Shown here: positions 18,739 to 28,052 of the stretch, piece after piece
Numbering within the stretch: position 1 is the first letter of the stretch
How the letters are laid out: the number at the start of each line of letters is the position of its first letter
Assembly (NCBI RefSeq): GCF_013248965.1
Contig: NZ_JABRVQ010000001.1
Span: 124,001-188,000, forward strand
Source of the DNA: Psychrobacter okhotskensis
Lineage (GTDB): Bacteria; Pseudomonadota; Gammaproteobacteria; Pseudomonadales; Moraxellaceae
Length of the DNA: 64,000 nt
Reading direction: 5' to 3'
Made by a program: the position numbers and the translations under genes
Notes under the pieces: generated by a model
The model's input: only the letters and a program-made list of their open reading frames with translations
What the model was told of the DNA's origin: nothing
Database searches by the model: none

Positions 18739-19695
18739 CTATTTGCTCTGCGGATTGTCTGCAAAGTCAGCCAGCATCGTCGTAATAAGGTCATCTTTTT
18801 GACGCCATATCTGCTCAACCCAATCAAACATCTTCGCCTTGATTGACTCATCTTCTTCATAGCCACCATTCTTGATGCCAGCAAACAATTCATCAGGTAT
18901 CTTAATATGGCGAACATCAACACCCAAGCGTGTAATATTGCCTTTCCACAGATCACCATAGGTTGGCACGCCATCAGGATAGACAATAGTCATGTCCAAG
19001 ATACCATCGATGTCATCTCCCAAGGCATTAACTGCCAGAGCCAAACCGCCTGCCCGTGGTTTTAGCAGATTCGTATAGGGTGAGCCTTGTTTGTCATGTT
19101 TTTCTTGGGTGAAGCGCGTGCCTTCTAGATAGTTCAATAAGGTAAATGGCTTGTCTTTTAAGAGCGCACAAGCACGTTTGGCTTCTTCGATGTCTTTGCC
19201 TTTTAGGGCAGGGTTTTTGGCAACCTTTTCTTTAGAATGGCGGCGCATCATTGGGAAGTCTAAAAAATAAAAAGCTTGGCCAACGATTGGGATATAAATC
19301 AGCTCAAACTTGGTAAAAAATCGGGTGAGGGGCAGGCGCTTTTCACCAATGTATTGCACGATACTGGTATCGACCCACGACTGATGATTGCTAACCAGTA
19401 GATATTTGCCATCCATATGAACATCATTGGGCAAATTGATACGCCAATCTTTGCGTGGCAACATATTATCGATTAAAGCATTATTACTACTAATCCAGTG
19501 GGCAGCAATTTTTATCACGGTTTTATCCGCAATAGGGGCGCCAGTAATTATTTTGGTCGCACCCATTAGCCATAAGGGAATACTATAACCAAAGCTATTG
19601 GCTGCGATGACACTGGCTGCGGTGGTCAGCGAGACCGCTTTGCCCAATTTAGGCGCGCGTTGATGTATTTTTTGAATAGTAGAGGTCAGGCGCAT
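18739..19695 (-). CDS. PlsC-type lysophospholipid acyltransferase (YihG-like)
   Basis: Membrane-bound 1-acyl-glycerol-phosphate acyltransferase family protein of 318 residues. It has a hydrophobic N-terminal helix (about 25-50), the catalytic HX4D motif in NHQSWVDTS (His104, Asp109), FFLDFPMMRR, and the substrate-binding EGTR motif in YLEGTRFTQ. Length and the extended C-terminus fit the YihG/LCLAT-like subgroup that adjusts phospholipid acyl chains, rather than essential PlsC. It is preceded by a 400-base gap and is probably monocistronic. Confidence 0.83.
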   Translation of the reverse strand: MRLTSTIQKIHQRAPKLGKAVSLTTAASVIAANSFGYSIPLWLMGATKIITGAPIADKTVIKIAAHWISSNNALIDNMLPRKDWRINLPNDVHMDGKYLLVSNHQSWVDTSIVQYIGEKRLPLTRFFTKFELIYIPIVGQAFYFLDFPMMRRHSKEKVAKNPALKGKDIEEAKRACALLKDKPFTLLNYLEGTRFTQEKHDKQGSPYTNLLKPRAGGLALAVNALGDDIDGILDMTIVYPDGVPTYGDLWKGNITRLGVDVRHIKIPDELFAGIKNGGYEEDESIKAKMFDWVEQIWRQKDDLITTMLADFADNPQSK

Positions 19696-20097
19696 GTTTA
19701 ATCCCTTTTCTATCGATATTATTAATATATAAATGCTCCATTTCTGGAGTCGCTATCGTCGAAGTTTTTGGCGTTTTGTTAAGGTTGAACGCGTGCTATA
19801 TGCTTATAGCTTTTATTAGCGCTACTTTAGGGTCAACTTTATTGCATGATTTTAGCAGAAATTAATGATAGTGTACGACTGTAAACGTGACTAGTCATGG
19901 CAGACATCGCTAGCGTTAGAAAAAAACTGGCAAGCCTTCTGCACTTCTCATACATAGATGTGACAAAATATTACACATGAATAGATGGTAATTGCCATAA
20001 TAATGACGAGTGTAAATAAGCACCTAAATAAGATTAATGGATAATCTTCTATAAAAAGTACAATTTAACCATTTTTTTAAACTTAAGAGGAAATATT
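19696..20097. other. Divergent intergenic region, nothing recognised
   Basis: These 402 bases separate the acyltransferase gene and the divergent OmpA-domain lipoprotein gene. They must hold both promoters. I see no coding frame, RNA gene or clear inverted repeat. Confidence 0.5.
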
Positions 20098-20754
20098 ATG
20101 CGTAATACATTAATGATTGCCGCAGTCGCATCTGGTCTAGCATTGAGTGGTTGTACAACAGATCCAAACACTGGACAGCAACGTTTGAATAAAACGGCTG
20201 TTGGTACACTAGCGGGTGCTTTAGGTGGCGCGACTATCTCAAAAGCAACGGGCGGCGACAAAACTGGTCGTGATGCTGCTATTGGTGCAGCATTGGGTGC
20301 AGGCGTTGGTTACTACATGGAGCGTCAAGCTAAGCAGCTTGAACAACAAATGGCTGGTACAGGCGTCACGGTTGAACAAAACCCAACGACTGGTAACATT
20401 GACTTGGTTATGCCAGGTAGCATTACCTTCTCATTTGATGATGCTACATTGAGCTCATCTTTTAAGCCAACCCTTGATAAGCTAGCATCGACGATGAATC
20501 AGTATAATAAGACCACTGTTAACATCGCAGGTCACACTGATAGCAAAGGTTCAGCATCATACAACATGGGTCTATCACGTGATCGTGCTTACTCAGTAGC
20601 TAACTATCTGACAGCTCGCGGTGTGGCTTCTAACCGTGTTAATGTTGTTGCTTATGGCGAATCACGCCCAGTAGCGGATAACAACACTGATTATGGTCGT
20701 CAACAAAACCGCCGTGTTGAGCTAACGATTAACTCGCCACAGAGCGTAAACTAA
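20098..20754 (+). CDS. OmpA-domain outer-membrane lipoprotein (YiaD-like)
   Basis: Lipoprotein of 218 residues. Signal peptide with lipobox LALSGC (Cys19), then a glycine-zipper segment at about 37-75 with repeated Gly/Ala residues (GTLAGALGGATIS, AAIGAALGAGVGYYM). The C-terminal OmpA-like peptidoglycan-binding domain includes NIAGHTDSKGS and AYGESRPVADN with the conserved Asp and Arg. It would tether the outer membrane to the cell wall. The ribosome site GAGGAAA lies upstream of the ATG, and an intrinsic terminator follows, so it is monocistronic. Confidence 0.88.
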   Translation: MRNTLMIAAVASGLALSGCTTDPNTGQQRLNKTAVGTLAGALGGATISKATGGDKTGRDAAIGAALGAGVGYYMERQAKQLEQQMAGTGVTVEQNPTTGNIDLVMPGSITFSFDDATLSSSFKPTLDKLASTMNQYNKTTVNIAGHTDSKGSASYNMGLSRDRAYSVANYLTARGVASNRVNVVAYGESRPVADNNTDYGRQQNRRVELTINSPQSVN

Positions 20755-20792
20755 GCCATTACTTAGTAGCTATTTATATTAAAAACACTGCT

Positions 20793-20824
20793 AAAAAGGG
20801 TCAGCAATATGCTGGCCTTTTTTG
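20793..20824 (+). terminator. Intrinsic terminator of the OmpA-like lipoprotein gene
   Basis: AAAAGGGTCAGCA, short loop, TGCTGGCCTTTTTT: a GC-containing stem followed by a run of six Ts, 40 bases after the stop codon. Confidence 0.85.
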
Positions 20825-20887
20825 TGCTTAAAATTTGCGTCACTAAATTATCAAGAGTACCGACTAGACCAAAACGGCAAATTATGT

Positions 20888-20916
20888 TTGATAATAGTTA
20901 TCAATAACATTATAAT
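20888..20916 (+). promoter_or_regulatory. Candidate Fur-repressed promoter of the imelysin gene
   Basis: TTGATA (20888-20893), a 17-base spacer and TATAAT (20911-20916) make a near-consensus sigma-70 promoter. The bases 20890-20908, GATAATAGTTATCAATAAC, match 14 of 19 positions of the classical Fur box and contain the perfect palindrome TGATAA-TAG-TTATCA. The operator therefore fills the promoter spacer. The leader to the start codon at 21059 would be about 135 bases. Confidence 0.65.
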
Positions 20917-21058
20917 TCGCAAATATTTGAATATTCTAGCAATAATATTTCAGTAACATTAATGATACCGTTTGGCAGATTTGACAGTAATTATTATTCT
21001 GGACATTCGTTATTTACTGTATTTACCCTTTTTCTAATGTATCTCATCGAGGACGTGT

Positions 21059-22513
21059 ATGAATATGACCACAGTGACGAGCCGTAAAATTTTACCGACT
21101 ACTTTAGCCGCTGCGCTTGCAGGGATACTGCTAGTATCGGGTTGTACCAAACAAGCCAATGAGGATGCCGCCACTGATGCACAAGCGGAGGTACAAGACA
21201 CAGAAGCCGCTAATAATAAAACCACGTCCGGTGCAGAAAAAGCCAATATCGATCGCTTGGTGATTAGTTATGCAAATATGGCTCATGCTGCCTATAAAGA
21301 CTCATTAGATAGCGCAAAAACCTTGCAGACCGCTGTAAATACTTATGTAGATACGCCAACTGAAGCGAACCTTGACGCGGCAAAAGCTGCCTATAAAGCG
21401 GCGCGTCAGCCTTACTCACAAACTGAAGTGTTCCGTTTTGATGAAGCCTTTGTGACTGCTGATGACCAGCGTGAGATTGGCAGCGTCGATAGCTGGGAAG
21501 GACAGGTCAATGCATGGCCGCTCGATGAAGCGCTCATTGATTACGTCAGCGACGATTACGAAGGTGAATATAACAGTCAAGACAATATCATCAATAGTGA
21601 TAGCATCGCCGTCGGTAGCATCAAGCAAGATACCAGCACCATTACGCCGCAACTGTTAGCAGACATGAATGAGATTGGTGGTAGTGAAGCCAACGTAACG
21701 ACTGGCTATCACGCGATTGAGTTTATGCTATGGGGACAAGATACCAATGGCGTCGGTGAGGGTGCAGGCAACCGTCCGGTTAGCGACTATATCACCACCG
21801 ATGGTGAATGTACCAGTGGCGAAAGCGCAAATACAGAGGCAAGTATTTGTGAGCGTCGTGGCGAGTTCTTAAAAGCTGCTGCGCAATTATTGGTTGATGA
21901 TTTAACCGCAATGGAAGCCCAATGGCAGCCTGATAGCGAACATACCTTACGCAGTGATATGATAGCGCGTAAAGATAACAATGGTCTGCGCCAGATTTTG
22001 TACCAGATGGGCAGTTTAGCACTTGGCGAGCTGGCCTCTCAGCGTATGCAAGTCGCCTTTGTCACGGGCTCTACCGAAGATGAGCACGAGTGCTTTAGTG
22101 ATTTGACCCATCTAAGTTATGCCAATAATGCTCGCGGTATTCAAAATGTCTTTAATGGTAGCTATAAGACCGTCGCGGGTAAAACCGTGGGTGGCTATGG
22201 CGTGAAGAACTACCTAATTGATACTGGTCATAAAGACGTTGCTGATAAGCTGGCGGCTGATTTTAGTAAGGTGGAAAGTGATTTTAATATCATCGTCGAA
22301 AAGGGCGAAAAAGAAGGCATCAAGATTGATCAAATGATTGCGACTGTTGGTCAAGCCAGTAAACAAGGTATCTCTGCTGAAGAGCAAAATACGCGTCGTG
22401 GTTGGGTTGAGACTGCCATTACCAGCTTGCAAGAATTGACGACTGGTATTGAAAATGCGGCAAAAGCGGCTGGCATTGACAATCTAGATGCTGATGCAGG
22501 TTCACAGTTTTAA
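21059..22513 (+). CDS. Imelysin-family iron-regulated lipoprotein (IcmP-like)
   Basis: Peptidase-M75/imelysin family protein of 484 residues. A lipoprotein signal ends in LVSGC, followed by an acidic Ala/Glu/Asp linker. The imelysin domain carries the family GxHxxE signature as GYHAIEFMLWGQ (residues 216-227; His218, Glu221). Imelysins are outer-membrane or periplasmic proteins induced by iron limitation and implicated in iron handling; protease activity is disputed. It is the first gene of an iron-linked cluster and has a Fur-box-like promoter upstream. GAGGACG lies upstream of the ATG; an ATG two codons later is also possible. Confidence 0.88.
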   Translation: MNMTTVTSRKILPTTLAAALAGILLVSGCTKQANEDAATDAQAEVQDTEAANNKTTSGAEKANIDRLVISYANMAHAAYKDSLDSAKTLQTAVNTYVDTPTEANLDAAKAAYKAARQPYSQTEVFRFDEAFVTADDQREIGSVDSWEGQVNAWPLDEALIDYVSDDYEGEYNSQDNIINSDSIAVGSIKQDTSTITPQLLADMNEIGGSEANVTTGYHAIEFMLWGQDTNGVGEGAGNRPVSDYITTDGECTSGESANTEASICERRGEFLKAAAQLLVDDLTAMEAQWQPDSEHTLRSDMIARKDNNGLRQILYQMGSLALGELASQRMQVAFVTGSTEDEHECFSDLTHLSYANNARGIQNVFNGSYKTVAGKTVGGYGVKNYLIDTGHKDVADKLAADFSKVESDFNIIVEKGEKEGIKIDQMIATVGQASKQGISAEEQNTRRGWVETAITSLQELTTGIENAAKAAGIDNLDADAGSQF

Positions 22514-22581
22514 GCTCAGCTTATACGCTTACTAGCGTCAGTTGTATTCATTTATAATGCCTGATAAGTCTTTATAAGTGA

Positions 22582-22598
22582 ATGAGAATTATTTTCAT
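22582..22598. promoter_or_regulatory. Second Fur-box-like palindrome
   Basis: ATGAGAATTATTTTCAT is a near-perfect palindrome (one mismatch) matching the core pattern of Fur boxes. TTTTCA (22592-22597) and TATAAT (22615-22620) are 17 bases apart and overlap it, but an intrinsic terminator begins at 22623, so the promoter reading is doubtful. It lies 69 bases after the first imelysin gene and about 180 bases before the di-haem gene. Confidence 0.55.
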
Positions 22599-22622
22599 AG
22601 GAAAGTAATTTATGTATAATAC

Positions 22623-22658
22623 ACACGTTGTCAATCTCGGTTGGCAATGTGTTTTTTT
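22623..22658 (+). terminator. Terminator or attenuator after the imelysin gene
   Basis: ACACGTTGTCAA (22623-22634), six-base loop, TTGGCAATGTGT (22641-22652), then Ts to 22658: a 12-pair stem with two G-U pairs. It could end the imelysin transcript or limit read-through into the di-haem gene. Confidence 0.75.
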
Positions 22659-22778
22659 ATGCCCTATTAAAATAACGCTACCAGCCAGCTTTCTTACAGT
22701 TGTACCCTGTTGACTGTAACGACATATTGTTATGGTGCGCGATTTTGATGGTTCTATACTAGCGCTAAGGCAATGCTT

Positions 22779-24440
22779 ATGAACGCCCTTCCTGCCACGA
22801 AAGACAGATCATCTATGTCTCTTCATACCTTTTTATTGTCTAAAAATGCACCTCTAAAGCTTGCGCTTAGTGCGCTCTGTATATGGTCACTTGCGGCTTG
22901 TCAACCGACTGACAGCTCATCCGCTGATAAGAATGACACGCAGGCTGGTAAGCAGGATGATAGTTCATTGTCTACTGAGCGCAGTCAAAACATCGAAGCG
23001 CTGGCTGGGGTATCCATGCAGCAGCTTGCTTCCTTTGACCCGCAAGAGATTAAGCAAGGCGGTGATACTGGTATCAGCATTACCAGCGCTGAGAGTTACT
23101 CAAAACCCTCGTCAAACCTCACCGCCTCACGTAAAGGCTCTTTTTTTATTGGCAATGCATTCTTTCAACAACCGTGGGTGGTAGCGCCTGCTAGCACGGA
23201 CAGCCGTGACGGTCTTGGTGCGTTATTCAATGTCGCTGCCTGCCAATCGTGCCACGTCAAAGACGGTCGTGGTCACGCGCCGATGAGCAGTGAGGACGAT
23301 GCTGATAGTTTATTAATACGTCTGTCTATGCCAGCGACAACGGATGAGCAGCGTCAGCAATTGCAGGATTCCCAGATCGAAAAAGTGGTGCATCCTATGT
23401 ATGGCGGTCAGTTACAGGATCGCGGTATTCAGGGTGTACCGGCCGAAGCGCGAATTGCGGTACAGTGGACTGATAAGCCAGTGACCTTTGCTGATGGTTA
23501 TGTTGAAACCCTACGTGCGCCGACCTTTGAGTTGACCAAACCCGGCTATGGCGCATTCGATGATGAGATGATGGTCTCGCCGCGCATCGCCTTGCCAATG
23601 ATTGGTCTGGGCCTACTTGAGCAAATTCCAGACGCAGACATTAAAAAACAAGCCAGCCAAACGCCTAATAATAAAAATAGCGATGGCATCAGTGGTAAGT
23701 TTAATTGGGTGATGGACCCGCAAACGGGCAAGCATGCGCTCGGTCGTTTTGGTTGGAAGGCCGGTCAGACCAAGCTGATTACGCAAAACCAAAGTGCCTT
23801 TAATGAGGATATGGGGTTGACCTCAAACATTCGTCCTCATGAGTCTTGCATGCCGAGCCAAACCGCTTGTATTAAAGCGACCACTGGCGCTGATGAGCAA
23901 GGTAATGGCAAGACACCGGTCGAAGTGAATGATGAAGTCGCGAAGTTTGTAGAATTTTATACGCGGAACTTAGCGGTGCCACATCGCCGCAATGCCGATG
24001 ATAAATTGGTGCTGGCTGGTAAAAAACGCTTTTATGATATGGGCTGCCAGAGTTGTCATACGCCAAGATATCAGTTGCCAAAAACTGACGATGATCATCT
24101 TGAGCAGCATGGACAAGTCATTTATCCTTACACAGATTTGCTGCTGCATGACATGGGTGATGACCTTGCCGATCGTACGATAGCGGGTAAGCTACCGGCA
24201 AAAGATACGCAAGTTGAGTTTTTGGCCAACTCATATGAATGGCGTACGCCGGCATTGTGGGGGATTGGTCTGGCTCAAAACGTCGATCCACAAGCGACCT
24301 TTTTACATGATGGTCGCGCGCGCACGCTGATGGAAGCAGTGCTATGGCATGGCGGTGAAGCAGAAAACCAACGCCAAAAAGTATTGAAATTAGATAAGCA
24401 AGGACGCGCTGAATTAAACGCCTTCTTAAAATCATTATAA
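22779..24440 (+). CDS. Di-haem oxidoreductase-family lipoprotein (DUF1111)
   Basis: Periplasmic c-type cytochrome of about 553 residues of the 'thiol oxidoreductase-like' di-haem family. The lipoprotein signal ends in LAACQ (Cys41). Two haem-binding motifs are visible: CQSCH at residues 155-159 and CQSCH at 423-427. The C-terminal region has FLHDGRARTLMEAVLWHGGEA, typical of the CcpA/MauG-like fold. Family members accompany imelysins and are presumed to change the redox state of iron. Start 22779 has TAAGG at good spacing; the ATG at 22773 is too close. Confidence 0.87.
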   Translation: MNALPATKDRSSMSLHTFLLSKNAPLKLALSALCIWSLAACQPTDSSSADKNDTQAGKQDDSSLSTERSQNIEALAGVSMQQLASFDPQEIKQGGDTGISITSAESYSKPSSNLTASRKGSFFIGNAFFQQPWVVAPASTDSRDGLGALFNVAACQSCHVKDGRGHAPMSSEDDADSLLIRLSMPATTDEQRQQLQDSQIEKVVHPMYGGQLQDRGIQGVPAEARIAVQWTDKPVTFADGYVETLRAPTFELTKPGYGAFDDEMMVSPRIALPMIGLGLLEQIPDADIKKQASQTPNNKNSDGISGKFNWVMDPQTGKHALGRFGWKAGQTKLITQNQSAFNEDMGLTSNIRPHESCMPSQTACIKATTGADEQGNGKTPVEVNDEVAKFVEFYTRNLAVPHRRNADDKLVLAGKKRFYDMGCQSCHTPRYQLPKTDDDHLEQHGQVIYPYTDLLLHDMGDDLADRTIAGKLPAKDTQVEFLANSYEWRTPALWGIGLAQNVDPQATFLHDGRARTLMEAVLWHGGEAENQRQKVLKLDKQGRAELNAFLKSL

Positions 24441-24481
24441 AAATGATATAAATTATTACTTATCCCATTACCGAGAAACTT

Positions 24482-25630
24482 ATGAAAATAAATCCTGCAT
24501 TAGCAATGGCGTTATCGGCACTGAGTGCTGGATTACTCATCAGTTGTGTCAAGCCTGCCGATGAGAATAAAACAGCAGAGGTGGATAGCCAAACCGTCGC
24601 GCAAGATGGCGCTGCCTCAAACAGTACGGCCGCCGATAGCGCGAATGACGAACAGATAGTCGCCATAGATATCAGCGCGGAGACCGAAAAGACCTATCTG
24701 ACGCATGTGGCTGAAGACATTGTCATTCCAGCTTATGCGGATGCGGCGAAGCAAAGTGGTTTGTTACATGATTTGGCGCAGAAGCATTGTCAGCAAGCGC
24801 CTGTCAGCAGTGATGAGTTACAAGCGTTACGTGCTCAGTGGCTGGTGCTGGCGCAAGCATGGGCGAGTGCTGAGATGATCAACTTCGGTCCTGCGACTGC
24901 TAGTATGAGCAACTTGTACATTAACTATTATCCTGACGAGCGCGGCTTGGTACACAGCGGCGTGGCCGATTTGATTGCGGCCAACCCAACATTGACCGCT
25001 GAGCAGTTGACTGGTGAAAGTGCCATTGTGCAAGGCATACCAGGTCTGGAAGAGGCATTATTTGCCAACGACAGCTTGAATGCTGCTCAATGTGCTTATG
25101 TGGTCAGCGCAAGTAGCGCCTTAAGCGCGCGATTAAAAGACATCGAGAGTAACTGGCAACAGAACGCCACGACTTTGCTGGCGATTGACAAAACGGCTGA
25201 TAGCGATCAAGGTTTGAACCAGTGGTTTAATGCTTTATTGTCATTGATAGAGACCATGAAGACCAATGCTATTGATGAGCCATTAGGTCTTACAGGCAAA
25301 GCCAAGGGTCATCTTCCTGCTGCTACCGCTGGACAAAGCCGCGCTATTATTAATGCTAAGTTGGCTACCTTGAATAAGACGCTGACTGATCCGGTATTGA
25401 CGGCGATTCTTGGTAGTAATGATGAGAATGCTATTGCGGCCAGTCTATCAAGCGAGCTTGCTGATACGACTACGCTATTGGCGCAGATGCCAGAGGATTT
25501 AGCGACTGCCGATAAAGCCAAGCAGCAAGAATTGTTTGATCATTTTACGACCATTACCCGCCTGCTGAAACGCCAATTGATTCCGACCCTCGGTATCCGT
25601 GTTGGCTTTAACAGCAATGATGGTGATTAA
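24482..25630 (+). CDS. Second imelysin-family lipoprotein
   Basis: Imelysin-like protein of 382 residues with a lipoprotein signal ending LLISC. It shows the family pattern FGPATASMSNLYINYYPDERG. At the place of the GxHxxE signature it reads GIPGLEEALF, so the His is replaced by Pro while Gly and Glu remain; this matches a distinct imelysin subfamily rather than the IcmP-type. It lies 41 bases after the di-haem gene and 3 bases before the DUF1513 gene. It probably binds a ligand or metal with its neighbours in the periplasm. Confidence 0.83.
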   Translation: MKINPALAMALSALSAGLLISCVKPADENKTAEVDSQTVAQDGAASNSTAADSANDEQIVAIDISAETEKTYLTHVAEDIVIPAYADAAKQSGLLHDLAQKHCQQAPVSSDELQALRAQWLVLAQAWASAEMINFGPATASMSNLYINYYPDERGLVHSGVADLIAANPTLTAEQLTGESAIVQGIPGLEEALFANDSLNAAQCAYVVSASSALSARLKDIESNWQQNATTLLAIDKTADSDQGLNQWFNALLSLIETMKTNAIDEPLGLTGKAKGHLPAATAGQSRAIINAKLATLNKTLTDPVLTAILGSNDENAIAASLSSELADTTTLLAQMPEDLATADKAKQQELFDHFTTITRLLKRQLIPTLGIRVGFNSNDGD

Positions 25631-25633
25631 GTC

Positions 25634-27259
25634 ATGCAAATCTCTGAAGCCAATACCGCTGCAATAGCAAAATCTCATAGCGCGTCATCTAAAGCAGCGC
25701 CTAAACCGGTAAACAAGCGCTCAAATCATGAGCCGCTGATGACTTCGGCTTTGACTACGCTTGGTAGCGTACTGGGAACGGCGGCATTGGTTGGTATCCA
25801 TCATCACTATCGCAAGCAGCATCAGCCTGAAGCACGATTGCAGGATTATGTGTCGGGTGTGCGTGCTCAGCTGCATACATTGCAAGCATCGCCCAAGCCC
25901 CAGTTGACCCGCCTTCGCTATGCCTATCAGCAAGCATCTGCTGCGTGGCAACGAGCTTATCATGATGATATCGATGATAAAAATCGTGATAGTAAAAATA
26001 TCGTCACTGAGCTGACGGCAATACATAGCACCATTATGTTGGCGCGTCCAGTATGCTGGGTCAGTGGCGTAGCGTCGATGCCACAGAACCGCTCATTGAT
26101 AAATAACGACGATAGCAATGATGATAGTAGTAATGATGAAACTGGCTTTGGGGTGGTTGGTATCGATGCAGACCGACAAATCGTTTGGCAGACCACCATG
26201 CCTGAGCGTGTCCACGATATCGTTGTCCAGCCAATCCCTAATATTCAAAATAGACAAAACGATCAAAACAGATTAAATGCTCATAACTGTCCACGCGATG
26301 TTGTGGTGCTGGGTCGCCGCCCCAGTGAAAAGTTTTGGGTATTAGATACGTCGATAGGGCAAGTAAAATTCGCTATTACAGCGGCTGATAATCGCCATTT
26401 TTATGGACATGCTTGCTACAGTTTGGACGGCTCAACGCTATACGTCACTGAGAATGATACGATAAGCTTGGCGGGTAAAGTCGGTATATACGATGCTCGT
26501 AATAATTATAGCAAAGTAGCCGAGTTTGACACGCATGGTATTGGGCCACATGAGTTGATCATGCATCCAGATGGCGAGACGTTGGTCATCGCTAATGGCG
26601 GTATCAAAACAGAACAAGCCTCTCGTGAAGAGTTGAATCTCGATACCATGCGTCCATCTTTGGCTTATCTTAATCGTCATGACGGGACGCTGCTTGAGCA
26701 AATTACTCCTGAGCACAATCAGATGAGTGTGCGCCATTTGGCCATACATGACGATGGCACGGTGATGGTTGGTATTCAGTTCCAAGGTGAAAAACATATC
26801 AATGTGCCGCTAGTCTTAACCCATCATCGTGGCGACTCTGACTTTAAACCCTTGATTATGCCCAGCAATCAATGGCAACGCTTCTATCAGTACATTGCCA
26901 GTGTCGCGGTTGATAGTGAGCGCAATCTGTTGTGTGTGACCACACCAATTGGCGGCTGTGCGGCGATTTATGATTTAAACACACGTATGCTGATTGATGC
27001 TGTGCGTTTGCCAGATTGTGCAGGAGCCTCGCTATTCGCGGGTCAGGTATCTGGTCAGGCCAAAAACAAGGATGGAATATCAGGTTTTATCGTCAGCGAC
27101 GGGCACGGGAAACTGACAAGATTGTGGGTCAATACGCTATCAGTAGAGACATCGGAGGTAGCAGAGTTAGATTCCAAGAATACAGCTGCTATTATTGTGC
27201 AGGACAGTCAGATACATAATATGTCTTTTGACAATCATCTGCAGGCAGTCTTAGCATAA
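25634..27259 (+). CDS. DUF1513 beta-propeller-like protein
   Basis: Protein of 541 residues. A long variable N-terminus (about 35 residues) precedes a hydrophobic stretch TTLGSVLGTAALVGIHHHY that may act as an anchor or signal. The core shows repeated strands with FYGHACYSLDGSTLYVTEND, GIGPHELIMHPDGETLVIANGG and HLAIHDDGTVMVGIQFQGE, typical of DUF1513 seven-bladed propellers. It starts three bases after the second imelysin stop, so co-translation is likely. The family regularly accompanies imelysin/di-haem clusters; the biochemical role is unknown. An Asn/Asp-rich insert lies near residues 155-170. Confidence 0.8.
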   Translation: MQISEANTAAIAKSHSASSKAAPKPVNKRSNHEPLMTSALTTLGSVLGTAALVGIHHHYRKQHQPEARLQDYVSGVRAQLHTLQASPKPQLTRLRYAYQQASAAWQRAYHDDIDDKNRDSKNIVTELTAIHSTIMLARPVCWVSGVASMPQNRSLINNDDSNDDSSNDETGFGVVGIDADRQIVWQTTMPERVHDIVVQPIPNIQNRQNDQNRLNAHNCPRDVVVLGRRPSEKFWVLDTSIGQVKFAITAADNRHFYGHACYSLDGSTLYVTENDTISLAGKVGIYDARNNYSKVAEFDTHGIGPHELIMHPDGETLVIANGGIKTEQASREELNLDTMRPSLAYLNRHDGTLLEQITPEHNQMSVRHLAIHDDGTVMVGIQFQGEKHINVPLVLTHHRGDSDFKPLIMPSNQWQRFYQYIASVAVDSERNLLCVTTPIGGCAAIYDLNTRMLIDAVRLPDCAGASLFAGQVSGQAKNKDGISGFIVSDGHGKLTRLWVNTLSVETSEVAELDSKNTAAIIVQDSQIHNMSFDNHLQAVLA

Positions 27260-27283
27260 GTGGTATAAAAGGATAAAATCACG

Positions 27284-27946
27284 ATGCCGCAACCGAGTAC
27301 GTCGCTCGTATTAGATTTGGCCAGACAACAGCTGGCACAAGCGGGTATTGCGCTACACGTGAGTAAAAAACGCGTCAAAAATATAAATTTTCGCCTAAAG
27401 CCTTATGCGCTTATGGTTTCTGTACCGATGTCTATCAGCGCCAGCCAAATCGCTCAAGCTGTCGATAAGCGTGTCTCATGGGCGCTAGACCACCATCCGC
27501 AAGTATTGGCACGCTACCATCGCAACCAAACCCCGAAACCTGAAACTTCAAGCGTAGACAGCCCCGTTAGCTTGTGGGGTATCGTACAATCGTTCACCCT
27601 CAGTCACGATGAAAAAATGGCTTATTATCGGCAACAACTTACGGAAGTAAATCCGACGCTATTCGCTAAGTGGCAGCCAATAGTCGGTGCTACCGCTAAC
27701 GAAGTACGACTGAAAAAAATGCATACGCGCTGGGGCAGTTGTAACACTCGCGCGCGCCGAATTTGGTTGTCCGTGTATCTTCCTGCTTATCCGATTGAAT
27801 GCACCGAATACGTCATCGTCCACGAGCTGTGTCACCTGCATCATGCCAATCATAGCAAGGCATTTTGGCAGACGGTAGCAGCAGCGATGCCAGATTATCA
27901 GCAGTGGCACAATATGCTGGCGGGTAAAACGGGTCAGTTAGACTAA
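27284..27946 (+). CDS. YgjP-type (M48-like) metallopeptidase domain protein
   Basis: Soluble protein of 220 residues with the zinc-binding motif HELCHLHHANHSKAFW. His180, Glu181 and His184 form HExxH, and His190 is a possible further ligand. The upstream MHTRWGSC motif is diagnostic for the YgjP/DUF45 family. These proteins often work with type I restriction or stress genes, but no such partner is adjacent here. The gene begins 24 bases after the DUF1513 gene and could be co-transcribed with it. Substrate unknown. Confidence 0.82.
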   Translation: MPQPSTSLVLDLARQQLAQAGIALHVSKKRVKNINFRLKPYALMVSVPMSISASQIAQAVDKRVSWALDHHPQVLARYHRNQTPKPETSSVDSPVSLWGIVQSFTLSHDEKMAYYRQQLTEVNPTLFAKWQPIVGATANEVRLKKMHTRWGSCNTRARRIWLSVYLPAYPIECTEYVIVHELCHLHHANHSKAFWQTVAAAMPDYQQWHNMLAGKTGQLD

Positions 27947-28052
27947 AGGTCTCACGCAAATCATATAAAGATAAGCGCGCAGCCTGATATGATAAATGCT
28001 CATGGTACACCGCCTGTTATTTAAATAATCAAGCCAGATACAAGGATGTCAG

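Noticed and set aside
22592..22620. Promoter TTTTCA-17-TATAAT for the di-haem gene
   Set aside because: A terminator begins three bases after the TATAAT, so a productive transcript is unlikely; kept only as a note and finding.
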